Shown: positions 44,247 to 53,314 of the stretch, piece by piece
Numbering within the stretch: the stretch's first letter is position 1
Layout of the letters: every line of letters begins with the position of its first letter
Assembly (NCBI RefSeq): GCF_016482685.1
Contig: NZ_JACYHF010000018.1
Location: 1 to 64,000 of the forward strand
Reading direction: 5' to 3'
Length of the DNA: 64,000 bases
Source of the DNA: Streptomyces sp. DSM 110735
Lineage (GTDB): Bacteria > Actinomycetota > Actinomycetes > Streptomycetales > Streptomycetaceae
Position numbers and translations under genes: made by a program
The notes under the pieces: generated by a model
The model's input: the letters and a program-made list of their open reading frames with translations, nothing else
What the model was told of the DNA's origin: nothing
Database searches by the model: none

Positions 44247-45644
44247 ATGCCCAGCACCACCACGCGGCAGCCGCCGCAGCAATCGCCGCAGCGGCGGGAA
44301 CAGGGCGCCCCCCTCGCCTCCGGTCTCAAGCAGCGCCACCTGTCCATGATCGCCCTGGGCGGCGTGATCGGCGCGGGTCTCTTCGTCGGTTCCGGCGCGG
44401 GGATCGCCGCCGCGGGACCCTCCATCGTCGTCGCGTACACCCTCTCCGGTCTCCTCGTGCTGCTGGTGATGCGGATGCTGGGCGAGCTGTCGGCGGCGTA
44501 CCCGTCCTCGGGCTCCTTCTCCGCGCACGCCGAGCGGGCGATCGGACCGTGGGCGGGGTTCACGGTCGGCTGGTCGTTCTGGATCATGCAGTGCACGGTC
44601 GTCGGTCTGGAGGGCATCGGCGCCGGGAGGATCGTCAGCGGCTGGCTGCCCGGCACCCCGCAGTGGGCGTGGGTCGCGCTGTTCATGGTGGTGTTCTGCG
44701 GCGCGAACCTGGCGGCGGTGAAGAACTTCGGCGAGTTCGAGTTCTGGTTCGCCGCGCTGAAGGTCGGCGCGATCGTGCTGTTCCTGGTGCTCGGCGTCCT
44801 CGCCATCGCGGGCGTCCTGCCCGGCACCCACTCCCCCGGCACCTCCCACCTCTCCCACTTCCTGCCCAACGGCGCCCACGGTCTGGTCCTCGGTCTGCTC
44901 GCGTCGGTGTTCGCGTACGGCGGTCTGGAGACGGTGACCATCGCCGCCGCCGAGTCGGAGGACCCGGTGCGGGGCGTGGCCAGCGCCGTGCGTACGACGA
45001 TGTGGCGGATCGCGCTGTTCTACATCGGCTCGATGGCCGTCGTCGTCACCCTCGTGCCCTGGAACTCCCCGGAGGTCGTGGCGCGCGGACCGTACGTCGC
45101 CGCGCTCGACAGCCTCGGCATCCCCGGCGCGGGCCGCGTCATGGACGTGGTGGTCCTCGCCGCGCTGCTCTCCGCGATGAACGCCAACATCTACGGCTCC
45201 TCGCGCATGCTGCACTCGCTGGTCGGCCGGGGTCTCGGACCGAAGGCGCTGGCGAAGGTGACCGGCGGGGTGCCCCGGATCGCGGTCCTGGTCTCCTCGG
45301 TGTTCGGCTTCGCGTGCGTGCTGCTCAGCTACTGGCGCCCGGACGACGTGTTCATGTGGCTGCTGAACATGATCGGCGCGGTGATCCTGGTCGTCTGGAT
45401 CTTCGTCGGCGTCTCCCAGTTGATCCTGCGCCGCCGCGCCGAGCGCGCCGGTGCCGAGCGCCCCGCCGTGCTGATGTGGGCGTTCCCGTGGCTGACCTGG
45501 GTCGCACTGCTCGGCATGGTCGTGATCCTGGTGCTGATGGCCCGGCAGCCCGACACCCGGACCCAGCTCTGGTCCACGGGCGGTCTGACGCTGGCCCTGG
45601 CGGCGGGCGGCTACGCCTGGCAGCGGGCGCGCGCCAGGCGCTGA
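44247..45644 (+). CDS. APC-family amino acid permease (GABA permease type)
   Basis: 465 residues, ATG 44247. The first 25 residues are a hydrophilic Gln/Pro leader. Twelve helices follow, with MIALGGVIGAGLFVGSGAGI and VLLVMRMLGELSAAYPSSGS, the same signatures as the protein encoded at 41047, to which it is clearly paralogous (about half of residues alike by eye). The loop before the last helices carries GVPRIAVLVSSVFGF. Substrate unknown; sequence differences in helices 1, 3 and 6 suggest different specificities. Confidence 0.93.
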   Translation: MPSTTTRQPPQQSPQRREQGAPLASGLKQRHLSMIALGGVIGAGLFVGSGAGIAAAGPSIVVAYTLSGLLVLLVMRMLGELSAAYPSSGSFSAHAERAIGPWAGFTVGWSFWIMQCTVVGLEGIGAGRIVSGWLPGTPQWAWVALFMVVFCGANLAAVKNFGEFEFWFAALKVGAIVLFLVLGVLAIAGVLPGTHSPGTSHLSHFLPNGAHGLVLGLLASVFAYGGLETVTIAAAESEDPVRGVASAVRTTMWRIALFYIGSMAVVVTLVPWNSPEVVARGPYVAALDSLGIPGAGRVMDVVVLAALLSAMNANIYGSSRMLHSLVGRGLGPKALAKVTGGVPRIAVLVSSVFGFACVLLSYWRPDDVFMWLLNMIGAVILVVWIFVGVSQLILRRRAERAGAERPAVLMWAFPWLTWVALLGMVVILVLMARQPDTRTQLWSTGGLTLALAAGGYAWQRARARR

Positions 45645-45656
45645 CCACCCTCCACG

Positions 45657-45687
45657 AAGGCCCCCACGCGCGACACGTGGGGGCCTT
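45657..45687 (+). terminator. Terminator after second permease gene
   Basis: Perfect 12-bp inverted repeat AAGGCCCCCACG/CGTGGGGGCCTT with a 7-nt loop and a T after it, 12 bp past the stop. Confidence 0.93.
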
Positions 45688-45736
45688 TGTCGTGCCCTGC
45701 GTTGCCCACCGGATGCTTCTTGTTGCTAGCGTGTAG

Positions 45737-45753
45737 TTGCAAGCCTTTTGCAA
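45737..45753. promoter_or_regulatory. Nur (nickel-responsive Fur-family) operator of sodF
   Basis: TTGCAA-GCCTT-TTGCAA is a perfect inverted hexamer repeat matching the known Nur box TTGCAA-N5-TTGCAA. It lies 24 bp before the sodF ATG and just downstream of a candidate -10 (TAGCGT, 45727-45732), covering the likely transcription start. Nur with nickel represses the iron SOD gene in S. coelicolor. Confidence 0.9.
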
Positions 45754-45776
45754 TAAGCCTCGGAGGGGACCTGTCC

Positions 45777-46424
45777 ATGCCCGTCTACTCGCTGCCGGAA
45801 CTGCCCTACGACTACGCCGCGCTCGCCCCCGTGATCAGCCCCGAGATCATCGAGCTGCACCACGACAAGCACCACGCGGCGTATGTGAAGGGCGCCAACG
45901 ACACCCTGGAGCAGCTCGCCGAGGCGCGGGACAAGGACGCCTGGGGCGCGGTCAACGGTCTGGAGAAGAACCTCGCCTTCCACCTCTCCGGGCACATCCT
46001 GCACAGCGTCTACTGGCAGAACATGACCGGTCCGAAGGAGGGCGGCGGCGAGCCGCTGGCCCAGGACGGCGTGGGCGAGCTGGCGGACGCGATCACGGAG
46101 TCGTTCGGCTCCTTCGCGGCTTTCAAGACCCAGTTGACCAAGGCGTCGGCCACCACCCAGGGCTCCGGCTGGGGCGTCCTCGCGTACGAGCCGCTGAGCG
46201 GGCGGCTGATCGTGGAGCAGGTCTACGACCACCAGGGCAACGTCGGCCAGGGCTCGACCCCGATCCTGGTCTTCGACGCCTGGGAGCACGCCTTCTACCT
46301 CCAGTACAAGAACCAGAAGGTCGACTTCATCGAGGCGATGTGGCAGGTCGTGAACTGGCAGGACGTGGCGCGGCGGTACGCGGCGGCCAAGGAGCGGGCG
46401 GACGTGCTGCTGCTGGCTCCCTGA
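45777..46424 (+). CDS. sodF: Iron superoxide dismutase
   Basis: 215 residues, ATG 45777 with GGAGGGGA 7 nt upstream. Metal ligands: His28 (IELHHDKHH), His76 (GHILHSVYW), Asp167 and His171 (FDAWEHAFYLQY). GGGEPL and the ATTQGSGWGVLAY strand are typical of the Fe/Mn family. The enzyme disproportionates superoxide in the cytoplasm. In Streptomyces it is the alternative to nickel SOD and is made only when nickel is scarce, controlled by Nur (box at 45737) and, in S. coelicolor, by a small RNA from the sodN 3' end. The unlinked sodN is not in this window. Confidence 0.97.
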   Translation: MPVYSLPELPYDYAALAPVISPEIIELHHDKHHAAYVKGANDTLEQLAEARDKDAWGAVNGLEKNLAFHLSGHILHSVYWQNMTGPKEGGGEPLAQDGVGELADAITESFGSFAAFKTQLTKASATTQGSGWGVLAYEPLSGRLIVEQVYDHQGNVGQGSTPILVFDAWEHAFYLQYKNQKVDFIEAMWQVVNWQDVARRYAAAKERADVLLLAP

Positions 46425-46506
46425 GCGACGCGAGGACCCCTGAGGTCCGCTGAACGTCCCGCCTCGTGATCGTCTTCTCACCCTTCACGGCGGCGGGCGG
46501 AGAAAA

Positions 46507-46546
46507 GGCAGGGCCCCCGCGAAGTCATGCCCGCGGGGGCCCTGCC
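46507..46546. terminator. Bidirectional terminator between sodF and DsbA-like gene
   Basis: Perfect 15-bp inverted repeat GGCAGGGCCCCCGCG/CGCGGGGGCCCTGCC with a 10-nt loop in the gap between convergent genes. Confidence 0.92.
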
Positions 46547-46562
46547 GTACCTACAGGCGTGC

Positions 46563-47225
46563 TTACAGGTTGCTGAAGTCCGGACCCTGCGTCCGGGTGC
46601 GCTTCAGCTCGTAGAAGCCGGGGACCGAGGCGACCGCGAGGGTGCCGTCCCACAGGCGCGCCGCCTCCTCGCCCTGGGGGGCGGGGGTGACGACCGGACC
46701 GAAGAAGGCGATCTGCTCGCCGTCGGGACCGGGGACCGCGATGACCGGGGTGCCGACCTCCTGGCCGACCTTCTCGATGCCCTCCTTGTGGGAGGCGCGC
46801 AGCTCGGCGTCGAACTCGAAGTCGGTCTGGTCGAAGTAGTCGATCAGGTCGGCGGGCAGCCCGACCTCGTCGAGCGCGGCCACGACCGCCTCGCGGCTCG
46901 GACCCTCGCCCTCGTTGTGGATGCGGGTGCCGAGCGCGGTGTACAGCGGGCCGAGCACGTCGGCGCCGTGCTTCTGCCAGGCGGCGGTGACCACCCGGAC
47001 CGGCTGCCACGCCTTGGTGGCGAGCATCTCCCGGTACTCCTCGGGCAGCTCGTCGATGCGGTCCTCGTTGAGGACGGCGAGGCTCATGATGTGCCAGCGG
47101 ACCTCGATGTCGCGGACCTTCTCCACCTCCAGCACCCAGCGGGAGGTCATCCAGGCCCAGGGGCACAGCGGGTCGAACCAGAAGTCCACCGGGGTCTTGC
47201 CCGACGTGGTCGCGGTCTCGGACAT
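46563..47225 (-). CDS. DsbA-family protein, mycothiol-dependent nitroreductase (Rv2466c) type
   Basis: 220 residues from ATG 47225, AGGAGAG 4 nt upstream. Thioredoxin fold with helical insertion: VDFWFDPLCPWAWMTSRWVL is the active site, and EVGTPVIAVPGPDG carries the cis-proline loop. The active-site motif is CPWA, not the CPWC of Mycobacterium Rv2466c, so only the nucleophilic cysteine is present and the reaction would have to be monothiol, probably with mycothiol. It reduces disulphides or nitro compounds under oxidative stress in relatives. It is divergent from pepN at 47366 and next to sodF, so a redox role is plausible. Confidence 0.9.
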   Translation of the reverse strand: MSETATTSGKTPVDFWFDPLCPWAWMTSRWVLEVEKVRDIEVRWHIMSLAVLNEDRIDELPEEYREMLATKAWQPVRVVTAAWQKHGADVLGPLYTALGTRIHNEGEGPSREAVVAALDEVGLPADLIDYFDQTDFEFDAELRASHKEGIEKVGQEVGTPVIAVPGPDGEQIAFFGPVVTPAPQGEEAARLWDGTLAVASVPGFYELKRTRTQGPDFSNL

Positions 47226-47365
47226 GTCTCTCCTAGCGAAACGGTCTTTACCGGCGGCAACATCGCCTCCGCCCGCGCCATTCCCCGATGCCGCGCCTCG
47301 GGGGCGCATGGCAGGATCGTGCCGTTCGGTGCCTGTTTTTCCGCGACCACAAGGGAGTGCCGCCC

Positions 47366-49951
47366 GTGCCCGGTGAGAATCTGTCCCGCGACGAGGCCCG
47401 CGAGCGGGCCGCCCTGCTGTCCGTCGACGGGTACGACGTGTCGCTCGACCTGCGTTCCGCCGTGGGCGGCGCCGAGGACACCGGCGGGCCGCGCACGTTC
47501 CGCTCGGTGACGACGATCCGCTTCGACTGCGCCGAGCCGGGCGCGTCGACCTTCGCGGACCTGATCGCGCCGTCGGTGAACGCCGTGACGCTCAACGGCC
47601 GTGACCTGGACCCTGCCGAGGTCTTCGACGGCTCCCGGGTGCTGCTGAGCGACCTCGCCGCCGAGAACGAGCTGACCGTGGACGCGCAGTGCGCCTACTC
47701 CCGCACCGGCGAGGGCATGCACCGCTTCGTGGACCCCGAGGACGGCGAGGTCTACCTCTACACGCAGTACGAACCGGCCGACGCCCGGCGGGTGTTCGCG
47801 AACTTCGAGCAGCCAGACCTGAAGGCGCCCTACCGCTTCGAGGTGCGCGCCCCCGAGGGCTGGCGGGTGTGGAGCAACGGCGCCGGTGAACTCGTGGACG
47901 GCGTCTGGAAGTTCGCGGAGACCAAGCCGATCTCGACGTACATCACCTGTGTGGTGGCGGGCCCGTACCACTACGTGACCGACTCCTACGAGCGCGTGCT
48001 TGAGGACGGGACCAAGCTGGAGATCCCGCTCGGCGCGATGTGCCGCAAGGGTCTCGCGCCCTACTTCGACGCCGACGACGTCTTCCTCATCACCAAGCAG
48101 GGTCTGGACTTCTTCCACGAGAACTTCGACTACCCCTACCCCTTCGGGAAGTACGACCAGGCGTTCGTGCCGGAGTACAACCTCGGGGCGATGGAGAACC
48201 CGGGTCTGGTGACCTTCCGCGAGGAGTACATCTTCCGCGGCAAGGTGACGCAGACGTCGTACGAGGCGCGGGCGAACGTCATCCTGCACGAGATGGCGCA
48301 CATGTGGTTCGGCGACCTGGTCACCATGGTGTGGTGGGACGACCTGTGGCTGAAGGAGTCCTTCGCGGACTTCATGGGCACGTTCGCGAACGTGGGCGCG
48401 ACCCGGTTCAAGGACGCCTGGACGACCTTCGCCAACCGCCGCAAGGCGTGGGCGTACCGCGCGGACCAGCTCCCCTCCACGCACCCCATCACCGCCGACA
48501 TCCGCGACCTCCAGGACGCCAAGCTCAACTTCGACGGCATCACCTACGCCAAGGGCGCCTCGGTGCTCAAGCAGTTGGTGGCGTACGTCGGGCAGGACGC
48601 CTTCCTGGAGGGCGCGCGCCGCTACTTCAAGCGCAACGCGTACGGCAACACCCGCCTGGGCGACCTGCTTTCGGTGCTGGCGGAGACCAGCGGGCGGGAC
48701 ATGACGGCGTGGGCGGCGTCGTGGCTGCAGACCGCCGGGGTCAACTCCCTGACCCCGCAGGTGCTGTTGGATGACGAGGGGCGGGTGGCGGAGCTGGCGG
48801 TGGTGCAGGAGGCGCCGGAGTCGCATCCGGAACTGCGCCCGCACCGGGTGCGGGTGGGGCTGTACCGGCGCAACGCCGAGGGCGCCCTTGAGCGTTACGC
48901 GAGCGTGGAGACGGATGTCGAGGGTCCGCGCACCGTCGTCGCCGAACTGGCGGGCGCCGAGGCTCCGGAGCTGGTGCTGGTCAACGACGACGACCTGACC
49001 TACTGCAAGGTCCGCTTCGACGAGACCTCCCTCGCCACCCTGCGCGAGCACCTGGGCACCCTGTCCGACCCCCTCGCCCGCGCGCTCGCCTGGTCCGCGC
49101 TGTGGAACATGACCCGGGACGCGCTGCTGCCCGCGCGGGACTTCCTGGAGCTGGTGCTGCGGTTCGCGGGTCGGGAGTCCGACATCGGCGTGCTCCAGAT
49201 GCTGCACGCGTGGGCGGGCACCGCCCTGGAGCGGTACGCGGCGCCCGAGTGGCGGGAGACCGGCGCCGACCTGCTGGCGCGGGGCGCGCTTGAGGAGCTG
49301 CGGGCGGCGGAGCCGGGCGGTGAACACCAGCTCGCCTGGGCCCGGTTCTTCGCCTCGGTCGCCGCCGCGCCCGCCGATCTGGCGCTGCTGAAGGCGCTGC
49401 TCGACGGCACCGAGACCGTCGAGGGTCTGGACGTGGACCAGGAGCTGCGCTGGGCGTTCCTGGAGCCGCTGGCGGCGCACGGGGTGGCCGACGAGGAGCT
49501 GCTGGTCGCCGAGCTGTCCCGGGACGACACCGCCTCCGGCAAGCGGCACCAGGTCCGCTGCCTGGCCGCCCGCCCCTCGGCGGCGGTCAAGGCGCAGGCG
49601 TGGGCGCAGGTCGTGGAGTCCGACCGGCTGTCGAACGCGCTGGTCGGGGCGACGATCGCGGGCTTCTCGCAGCCCTCGCAGCGGCAGCTCACCGCGCCGT
49701 ACGCGCAGAAGTACTTCGCGGTGATCGACCGGATCTGGCGGGAGCGGTCCATCCAGATCGGCATGGACATCGTGAGCGGTCTCTTCCCGGCGTACCAGGA
49801 CCGTCAGGAGACGCTGGACGCGACGGACGCGTGGCTCGCCGAGCACGCGGACGCGGCTCCGGCGCTGCGCCGCCTGGTGCTGGAGGCGCGGGACGACCTG
49901 GCCCGCGCGCTGCGTGCCCAGGCGTGCGACGCGAAGGCCGAGGGACACTGA
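47366..49951 (+). CDS. pepN: Aminopeptidase N (M1 family metallopeptidase)
   Basis: 861 residues; GTG 47366 with GGGAG 9 nt upstream. N-terminal beta domain, then the exopeptidase motif GAMEN (about 275), zinc motif HEMAHMWFGDLV with the third ligand Glu in KESFADFMG, and the catalytic Tyr further on. The helical ERAP1-like C-terminal domain occupies about 500-861. The enzyme removes N-terminal residues from peptides in the cytoplasm. A second copy begins at 62725 near the window's right end; over the shared part the two are alike throughout. A good hairpin with a T run follows at 50011. Confidence 0.95.
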   Translation: MPGENLSRDEARERAALLSVDGYDVSLDLRSAVGGAEDTGGPRTFRSVTTIRFDCAEPGASTFADLIAPSVNAVTLNGRDLDPAEVFDGSRVLLSDLAAENELTVDAQCAYSRTGEGMHRFVDPEDGEVYLYTQYEPADARRVFANFEQPDLKAPYRFEVRAPEGWRVWSNGAGELVDGVWKFAETKPISTYITCVVAGPYHYVTDSYERVLEDGTKLEIPLGAMCRKGLAPYFDADDVFLITKQGLDFFHENFDYPYPFGKYDQAFVPEYNLGAMENPGLVTFREEYIFRGKVTQTSYEARANVILHEMAHMWFGDLVTMVWWDDLWLKESFADFMGTFANVGATRFKDAWTTFANRRKAWAYRADQLPSTHPITADIRDLQDAKLNFDGITYAKGASVLKQLVAYVGQDAFLEGARRYFKRNAYGNTRLGDLLSVLAETSGRDMTAWAASWLQTAGVNSLTPQVLLDDEGRVAELAVVQEAPESHPELRPHRVRVGLYRRNAEGALERYASVETDVEGPRTVVAELAGAEAPELVLVNDDDLTYCKVRFDETSLATLREHLGTLSDPLARALAWSALWNMTRDALLPARDFLELVLRFAGRESDIGVLQMLHAWAGTALERYAAPEWRETGADLLARGALEELRAAEPGGEHQLAWARFFASVAAAPADLALLKALLDGTETVEGLDVDQELRWAFLEPLAAHGVADEELLVAELSRDDTASGKRHQVRCLAARPSAAVKAQAWAQVVESDRLSNALVGATIAGFSQPSQRQLTAPYAQKYFAVIDRIWRERSIQIGMDIVSGLFPAYQDRQETLDATDAWLAEHADAAPALRRLVLEARDDLARALRAQACDAKAEGH

Positions 49952-50010
49952 TCTTTGGCCTGAACTTGCCCGTTCGGTGACCGTTACCGAATCCGGGCAC
50001 GCGCACCCGT

Positions 50011-50044
50011 AACCCCTGGTCCTCCCCCGAACGGACCAGGGGTT
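50011..50044 (+). terminator. Terminator after pepN
   Basis: Inverted repeat AACCCCTGGTCC/GGACCAGGGGTT with a 10-nt loop followed by TTTTC, the most classical terminator in the window. Confidence 0.95.
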
Positions 50045-50159
50045 TTCGCTGCCTACTCGGCATCCGAACACCCGTCCTTTAGTACCGTGTTGTCCGCATT
50101 CCTCGACGAGCGTGTAACACGGGTTACAGGCGGGACGGGGGTCGGGCATTCCGTTGGAC

Positions 50160-51197
50160 ATGACGCACAACACCCCGCTCTCCCCCCGCCCCCTCCGCCA
50201 CCTCTCCGAGGTCCACCGCCGTGTGCTCTCCGCCGCCCAACTGCGTTCGCACGGCGTGACGACAGCGGAGCTGAACGACCGCTGCCGGGACGGGGGACCC
50301 TGGCGGCTGCTGCTGCCGAACGTCGTGCTGCTCCACGCCGGGAACCCGACCAGCGAGGAGCGGCTGCACGGCGCCCTGCTCTACGCCTCGCGCGAGTCGA
50401 CCCCGGGCGTCCCCGCCCAGCCGACGGCGGACGGCCCGCACCGCTCGCCCTACGCGGAGGCGATGATCACGGGTCTGGCCGCGCTGGCGCTGTACGGCTT
50501 CGCCACCGCGCCGCCGCTCGCTTCCCTGGACCGGGTGGACGTCCTGGTCCCGAGGCTGCGGCGGCTGCGCTCGACGGGGTACGTCCGGGTGCGGCGCACG
50601 GCGGAACTGCCCGCCGCGCACGCGGTCTCCGGGCTGCCGGTGGCGCCGGTGCGGCGCGCGCTGGCCGACGCGGTGGCCCGGCTGACGGACGCGGACACGG
50701 TACGGCGGCTGCTGACCGAGGCGGTGCGCGAGGGGCACTGCGAACCGGCGGCGCTGGTGCGGGAGTTGAACCAGGCACGGCTGCTGTCGCGGTCGCATGT
50801 GGTGGACGCGGTGGAGTCGCTGGTGGCGGAGGGGCGGGCGGCGGCGGAGGACCGGCTGTACCGGCTGGTGGGCGAGCACGGGCTGCCGGACCCGGTGTGG
50901 AACGTGGATCTGCGGCTGCCCGGCGGTCCCCATCTGGGCGGGGTGGACGCGTACTGGCCCGAGCAGGCGGTGGCGATGGAGCTGGACACCCGGGCGCCGC
51001 ACCAGGACGAGGACGAGCGGTGGGCGGAGTACGCGCGCAAGCGGGAGCACCTGGAGCGGCTCGGGATCACGGTCGTGCACCTCACCCCGCGGGGACTGCG
51101 GGAGTCGGCGGAGCAGCAGGCGGCGGTGGTCCGTACCGCCCTGATGGCGGCGGGCGACCGCGATCCGGCCGCGTACGTCGTGGTGCTCCCCCGCTAG
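50160..51197 (+). CDS. AbiEi-like protein: winged helix plus nuclease-like C-terminal domain
   Basis: 345 residues from ATG 50160 (TTG 50154 is an alternative). The N-terminal 70 residues (VHRRVLSAAQLRSHGVTTAELNDRC, WRLLLPNVVLLHAG) match the AbiEi-type helix-turn-helix found in many actinobacterial proteins. A central domain with ITGLAALALYGF and VDVLVPRLRRLRSTG follows. The C-terminus (GGPHLGGVDAYWPEQAVAMELD, then VVHLTPRGL) has the layout of DUF559/Vsr-type PD-(D/E)xK folds, with D and ExD as possible active-site residues. No AbiEii toxin gene is adjacent. Function unknown; a DNA-binding or defence role is possible. Confidence 0.82.
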   Translation: MTHNTPLSPRPLRHLSEVHRRVLSAAQLRSHGVTTAELNDRCRDGGPWRLLLPNVVLLHAGNPTSEERLHGALLYASRESTPGVPAQPTADGPHRSPYAEAMITGLAALALYGFATAPPLASLDRVDVLVPRLRRLRSTGYVRVRRTAELPAAHAVSGLPVAPVRRALADAVARLTDADTVRRLLTEAVREGHCEPAALVRELNQARLLSRSHVVDAVESLVAEGRAAAEDRLYRLVGEHGLPDPVWNVDLRLPGGPHLGGVDAYWPEQAVAMELDTRAPHQDEDERWAEYARKREHLERLGITVVHLTPRGLRESAEQQAAVVRTALMAAGDRDPAAYVVVLPR

Positions 51198-51229
51198 TGA
51201 CGGGCGGGGCAGGGCGGGGCACCGCGGGC

Positions 51230-51263
51230 GGGAGGGTTCGCCGGGGGTCCGGCGGACCCTCCC
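51230..51263. terminator. Bidirectional terminator
   Basis: Inverted repeat GGGAGGGT-t-CGCCGG / CCGGCG-g-ACCCTCCC with a 4-nt loop, between the AbiEi-like gene (+) and the phosphoesterase gene (-). Confidence 0.85.
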
Positions 51264-51272
51264 CGTACCCGG

Positions 51273-53045
51273 TCAGGGCTTCTTCAGCAGCAGTTCGGTG
51301 TTGCGGTCGGTGCTCTTCCCGGCGAGGGTCGTGTGGGCGCCGGGGGCGTTGAAGGACAGCTCGCGGTAGAGGGCGGCGAGTCCGGTCCGGGAGAGGTCGG
51401 CGAAGTCGGTGCGGTGCGGCGCCGCTGCTTCCACGAGGGTGGTGAACAGCGAGAGCGTGCCGTCGCCGTTGTCCGTCAGCTCGATGATCCGGGCGAGGTG
51501 GGGGTGGTCGATGTGGGAGGCGGTGGAGATCTCCCAGAAGGAGCCGCCGTGCGGGGCAGGGTGCGGGGTGACGACGTTCTTGTGGACGTGCCCGTTGACC
51601 CAGGCGAGGACGTGGGGGTGGGCGCCGAGCACCGAGACCAGTTCGGCGCCGTCGTGGCGGCGTTCGCCGGGGTGGGCGGGGTCGGGGCGGGTGTTGGTCA
51701 TGCTGGTGCTGGTGTGGTGGCTGAAGACGATCACGTGGTCGTCCGTGTGCTCGGTGAGCGTGCGCTTGAGCCAGGTGAGCTGGGCGGTGCCGATGGAGCC
51801 CTCGTAGAAGCCGCCGGGGTCGGTGGTGTCGAGGCTGATGCCGAGCACGCCCTCGGCGATGCGGAACGCGTAGTACTGGGTGCCCGCGTCGAGGTTGGCG
51901 GCGGTGTAGCCGTGTCCCGCCGGACCGTGGCCCTGGTGGGCGGGGTCGAGGTGGGCTGTGACGTACTCGGCCGGGGTGTAGGGGGCGCGCCGCTCGTCGG
52001 GGGTGACCGTGCGCATGGCGTGGGTGTGTGCCTTGAGGAAGTCGCGGTAGCCGGTGCCCTTGGGGTCCTGGGCGCCCTTGAAGGCGGACTGGAACTTCTT
52101 TGCCTCGGCGCGGGTGGCGATCATCAGCTTGCGCCCGCCGACGGCCGCGTCCACCAGGTAGGAGTCGGCGTGGGAGCCGTAGCAGCCGGTGGGCAGGAAG
52201 TCGTGGTTGCCGACGGTGGAGTACCAGGGCATCGCGAGTCCGGGGCTGCGGACCTCGCGAATCGCGGCGGCCAGGAAGCCGGGCAGGTGCGGGAAGCCGA
52301 GCGCCTTGTCGCCGTCGCGGACGGTGGAGCCGGGCTGCCAGTAGAGCCCGATCCCGGAGTTCTGCACGCCCTCGTAGTGCCGGGGGTCGCCGGAGTTCGG
52401 GGTGATGCGACCGCCGCTCATCACCTTCATGAACCAGTCGAGTTCGGTGTGCGAGTTGTTGTCGGTGTTGTCGCCGGTGGTCATGACGAAGCCGAACGGA
52501 GTGCCGGTGACGGGACCCGCGCGCAGCGCGTTGACCCGCTCGACCAGGGAGACGGCACCGGGCACGGTCAGCGCCTCCTGCGGGCGCCAGGCGTGCGGGT
52601 CGGACGCGCGCAGGAACTCCAGGCGCAGCGGGTGCTGCACGTCGGTCAGGTGCAGATCGGTGAACTGCACGAACGCGGCGAGTGCCGTACGGCGGTCCGC
52701 GCGCCCGGACGTGGCGGCGGCCAGCTCGGTGCGCACCACCCGGGACCAGCCGGGTCCGTCGCCGAGACGGCGGTAGCCGGAGCCGCTGCCGCTGCCTCGC
52801 GGGGTGGCGACGGAGTCGAGGGTGGTGCCCTGGGTGTACGGGGCGACGGGCGTGGGCGAGGGCGTGGGCGTCGTCGTCGCGGTGGGGGTGGACGTGGGGG
52901 CGGGGAGGGCGGTGGCGGCTTCGCTCTCGGTGGGGCGCAGGGCGTAGCCGAGGCCGGCGGAGAGCGTGACGGCTCCGGCGGCGGCGAGGAGGGAACGGCG
53001 GTGGAGGCCCTGTGCGGGGCGGGCGGCAGAGCGTGTGCGCGACAT
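51273..53045 (-). CDS. Tat-exported metallophosphoesterase (TIGR03767/PPA1498 family)
   Basis: 590 residues, ATG 53045 with GGGGAGA upstream. A twin-arginine leader (HRRSLLAAAGAVTLSAG) is followed by a Pro/Thr linker (PTSTPTATTTPTPSPTPV) that would hold the enzyme away from the wall. Metal-binding motifs of calcineurin-like phosphoesterases: FTDLHLTD, TTGDNTDNN, YSTVGNHDF, VIFSHH and VNGHVHKN. The protein presumably folds in the cytoplasm with its metals and is exported. Substrate unknown; neighbours give no clue. It has its own terminator and is not obviously in an operon. Confidence 0.93.
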   Translation of the reverse strand: MSRTRSAARPAQGLHRRSLLAAAGAVTLSAGLGYALRPTESEAATALPAPTSTPTATTTPTPSPTPVAPYTQGTTLDSVATPRGSGSGSGYRRLGDGPGWSRVVRTELAAATSGRADRRTALAAFVQFTDLHLTDVQHPLRLEFLRASDPHAWRPQEALTVPGAVSLVERVNALRAGPVTGTPFGFVMTTGDNTDNNSHTELDWFMKVMSGGRITPNSGDPRHYEGVQNSGIGLYWQPGSTVRDGDKALGFPHLPGFLAAAIREVRSPGLAMPWYSTVGNHDFLPTGCYGSHADSYLVDAAVGGRKLMIATRAEAKKFQSAFKGAQDPKGTGYRDFLKAHTHAMRTVTPDERRAPYTPAEYVTAHLDPAHQGHGPAGHGYTAANLDAGTQYYAFRIAEGVLGISLDTTDPGGFYEGSIGTAQLTWLKRTLTEHTDDHVIVFSHHTSTSMTNTRPDPAHPGERRHDGAELVSVLGAHPHVLAWVNGHVHKNVVTPHPAPHGGSFWEISTASHIDHPHLARIIELTDNGDGTLSLFTTLVEAAAPHRTDFADLSRTGLAALYRELSFNAPGAHTTLAGKSTDRNTELLLKKP

Positions 53046-53314
53046 GCGCGGTCTCCCCGAATGCGTCGGCGGTCGTCGCGGACCGCCGCCGGGGCGAACG
53101 GTGCGCTCGTTCCGGATGCTTGGCATCGGGGGTGAAACGGGGGTGAACGCCGTGGCAACACCGGCCGCCGATCGCCCTACGCCGGGTGTCACCGTGTCGG
53201 CGCTGGTCACGCGGCTTTCGGCGGGGCGCCGGGGGCGAGTCACCCGGTGTTCACCGCGAGGGGAAGGCGCCGCCCTGCCGGGGCTCGGCGGCGGGATCGA
53301 GCACCCGGCCGGAG

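Noticed and set aside
50160..51197. A complete AbiE toxin-antitoxin system
   Set aside because: Only the AbiEi-like gene is present; both neighbours are ordinary metabolic genes.
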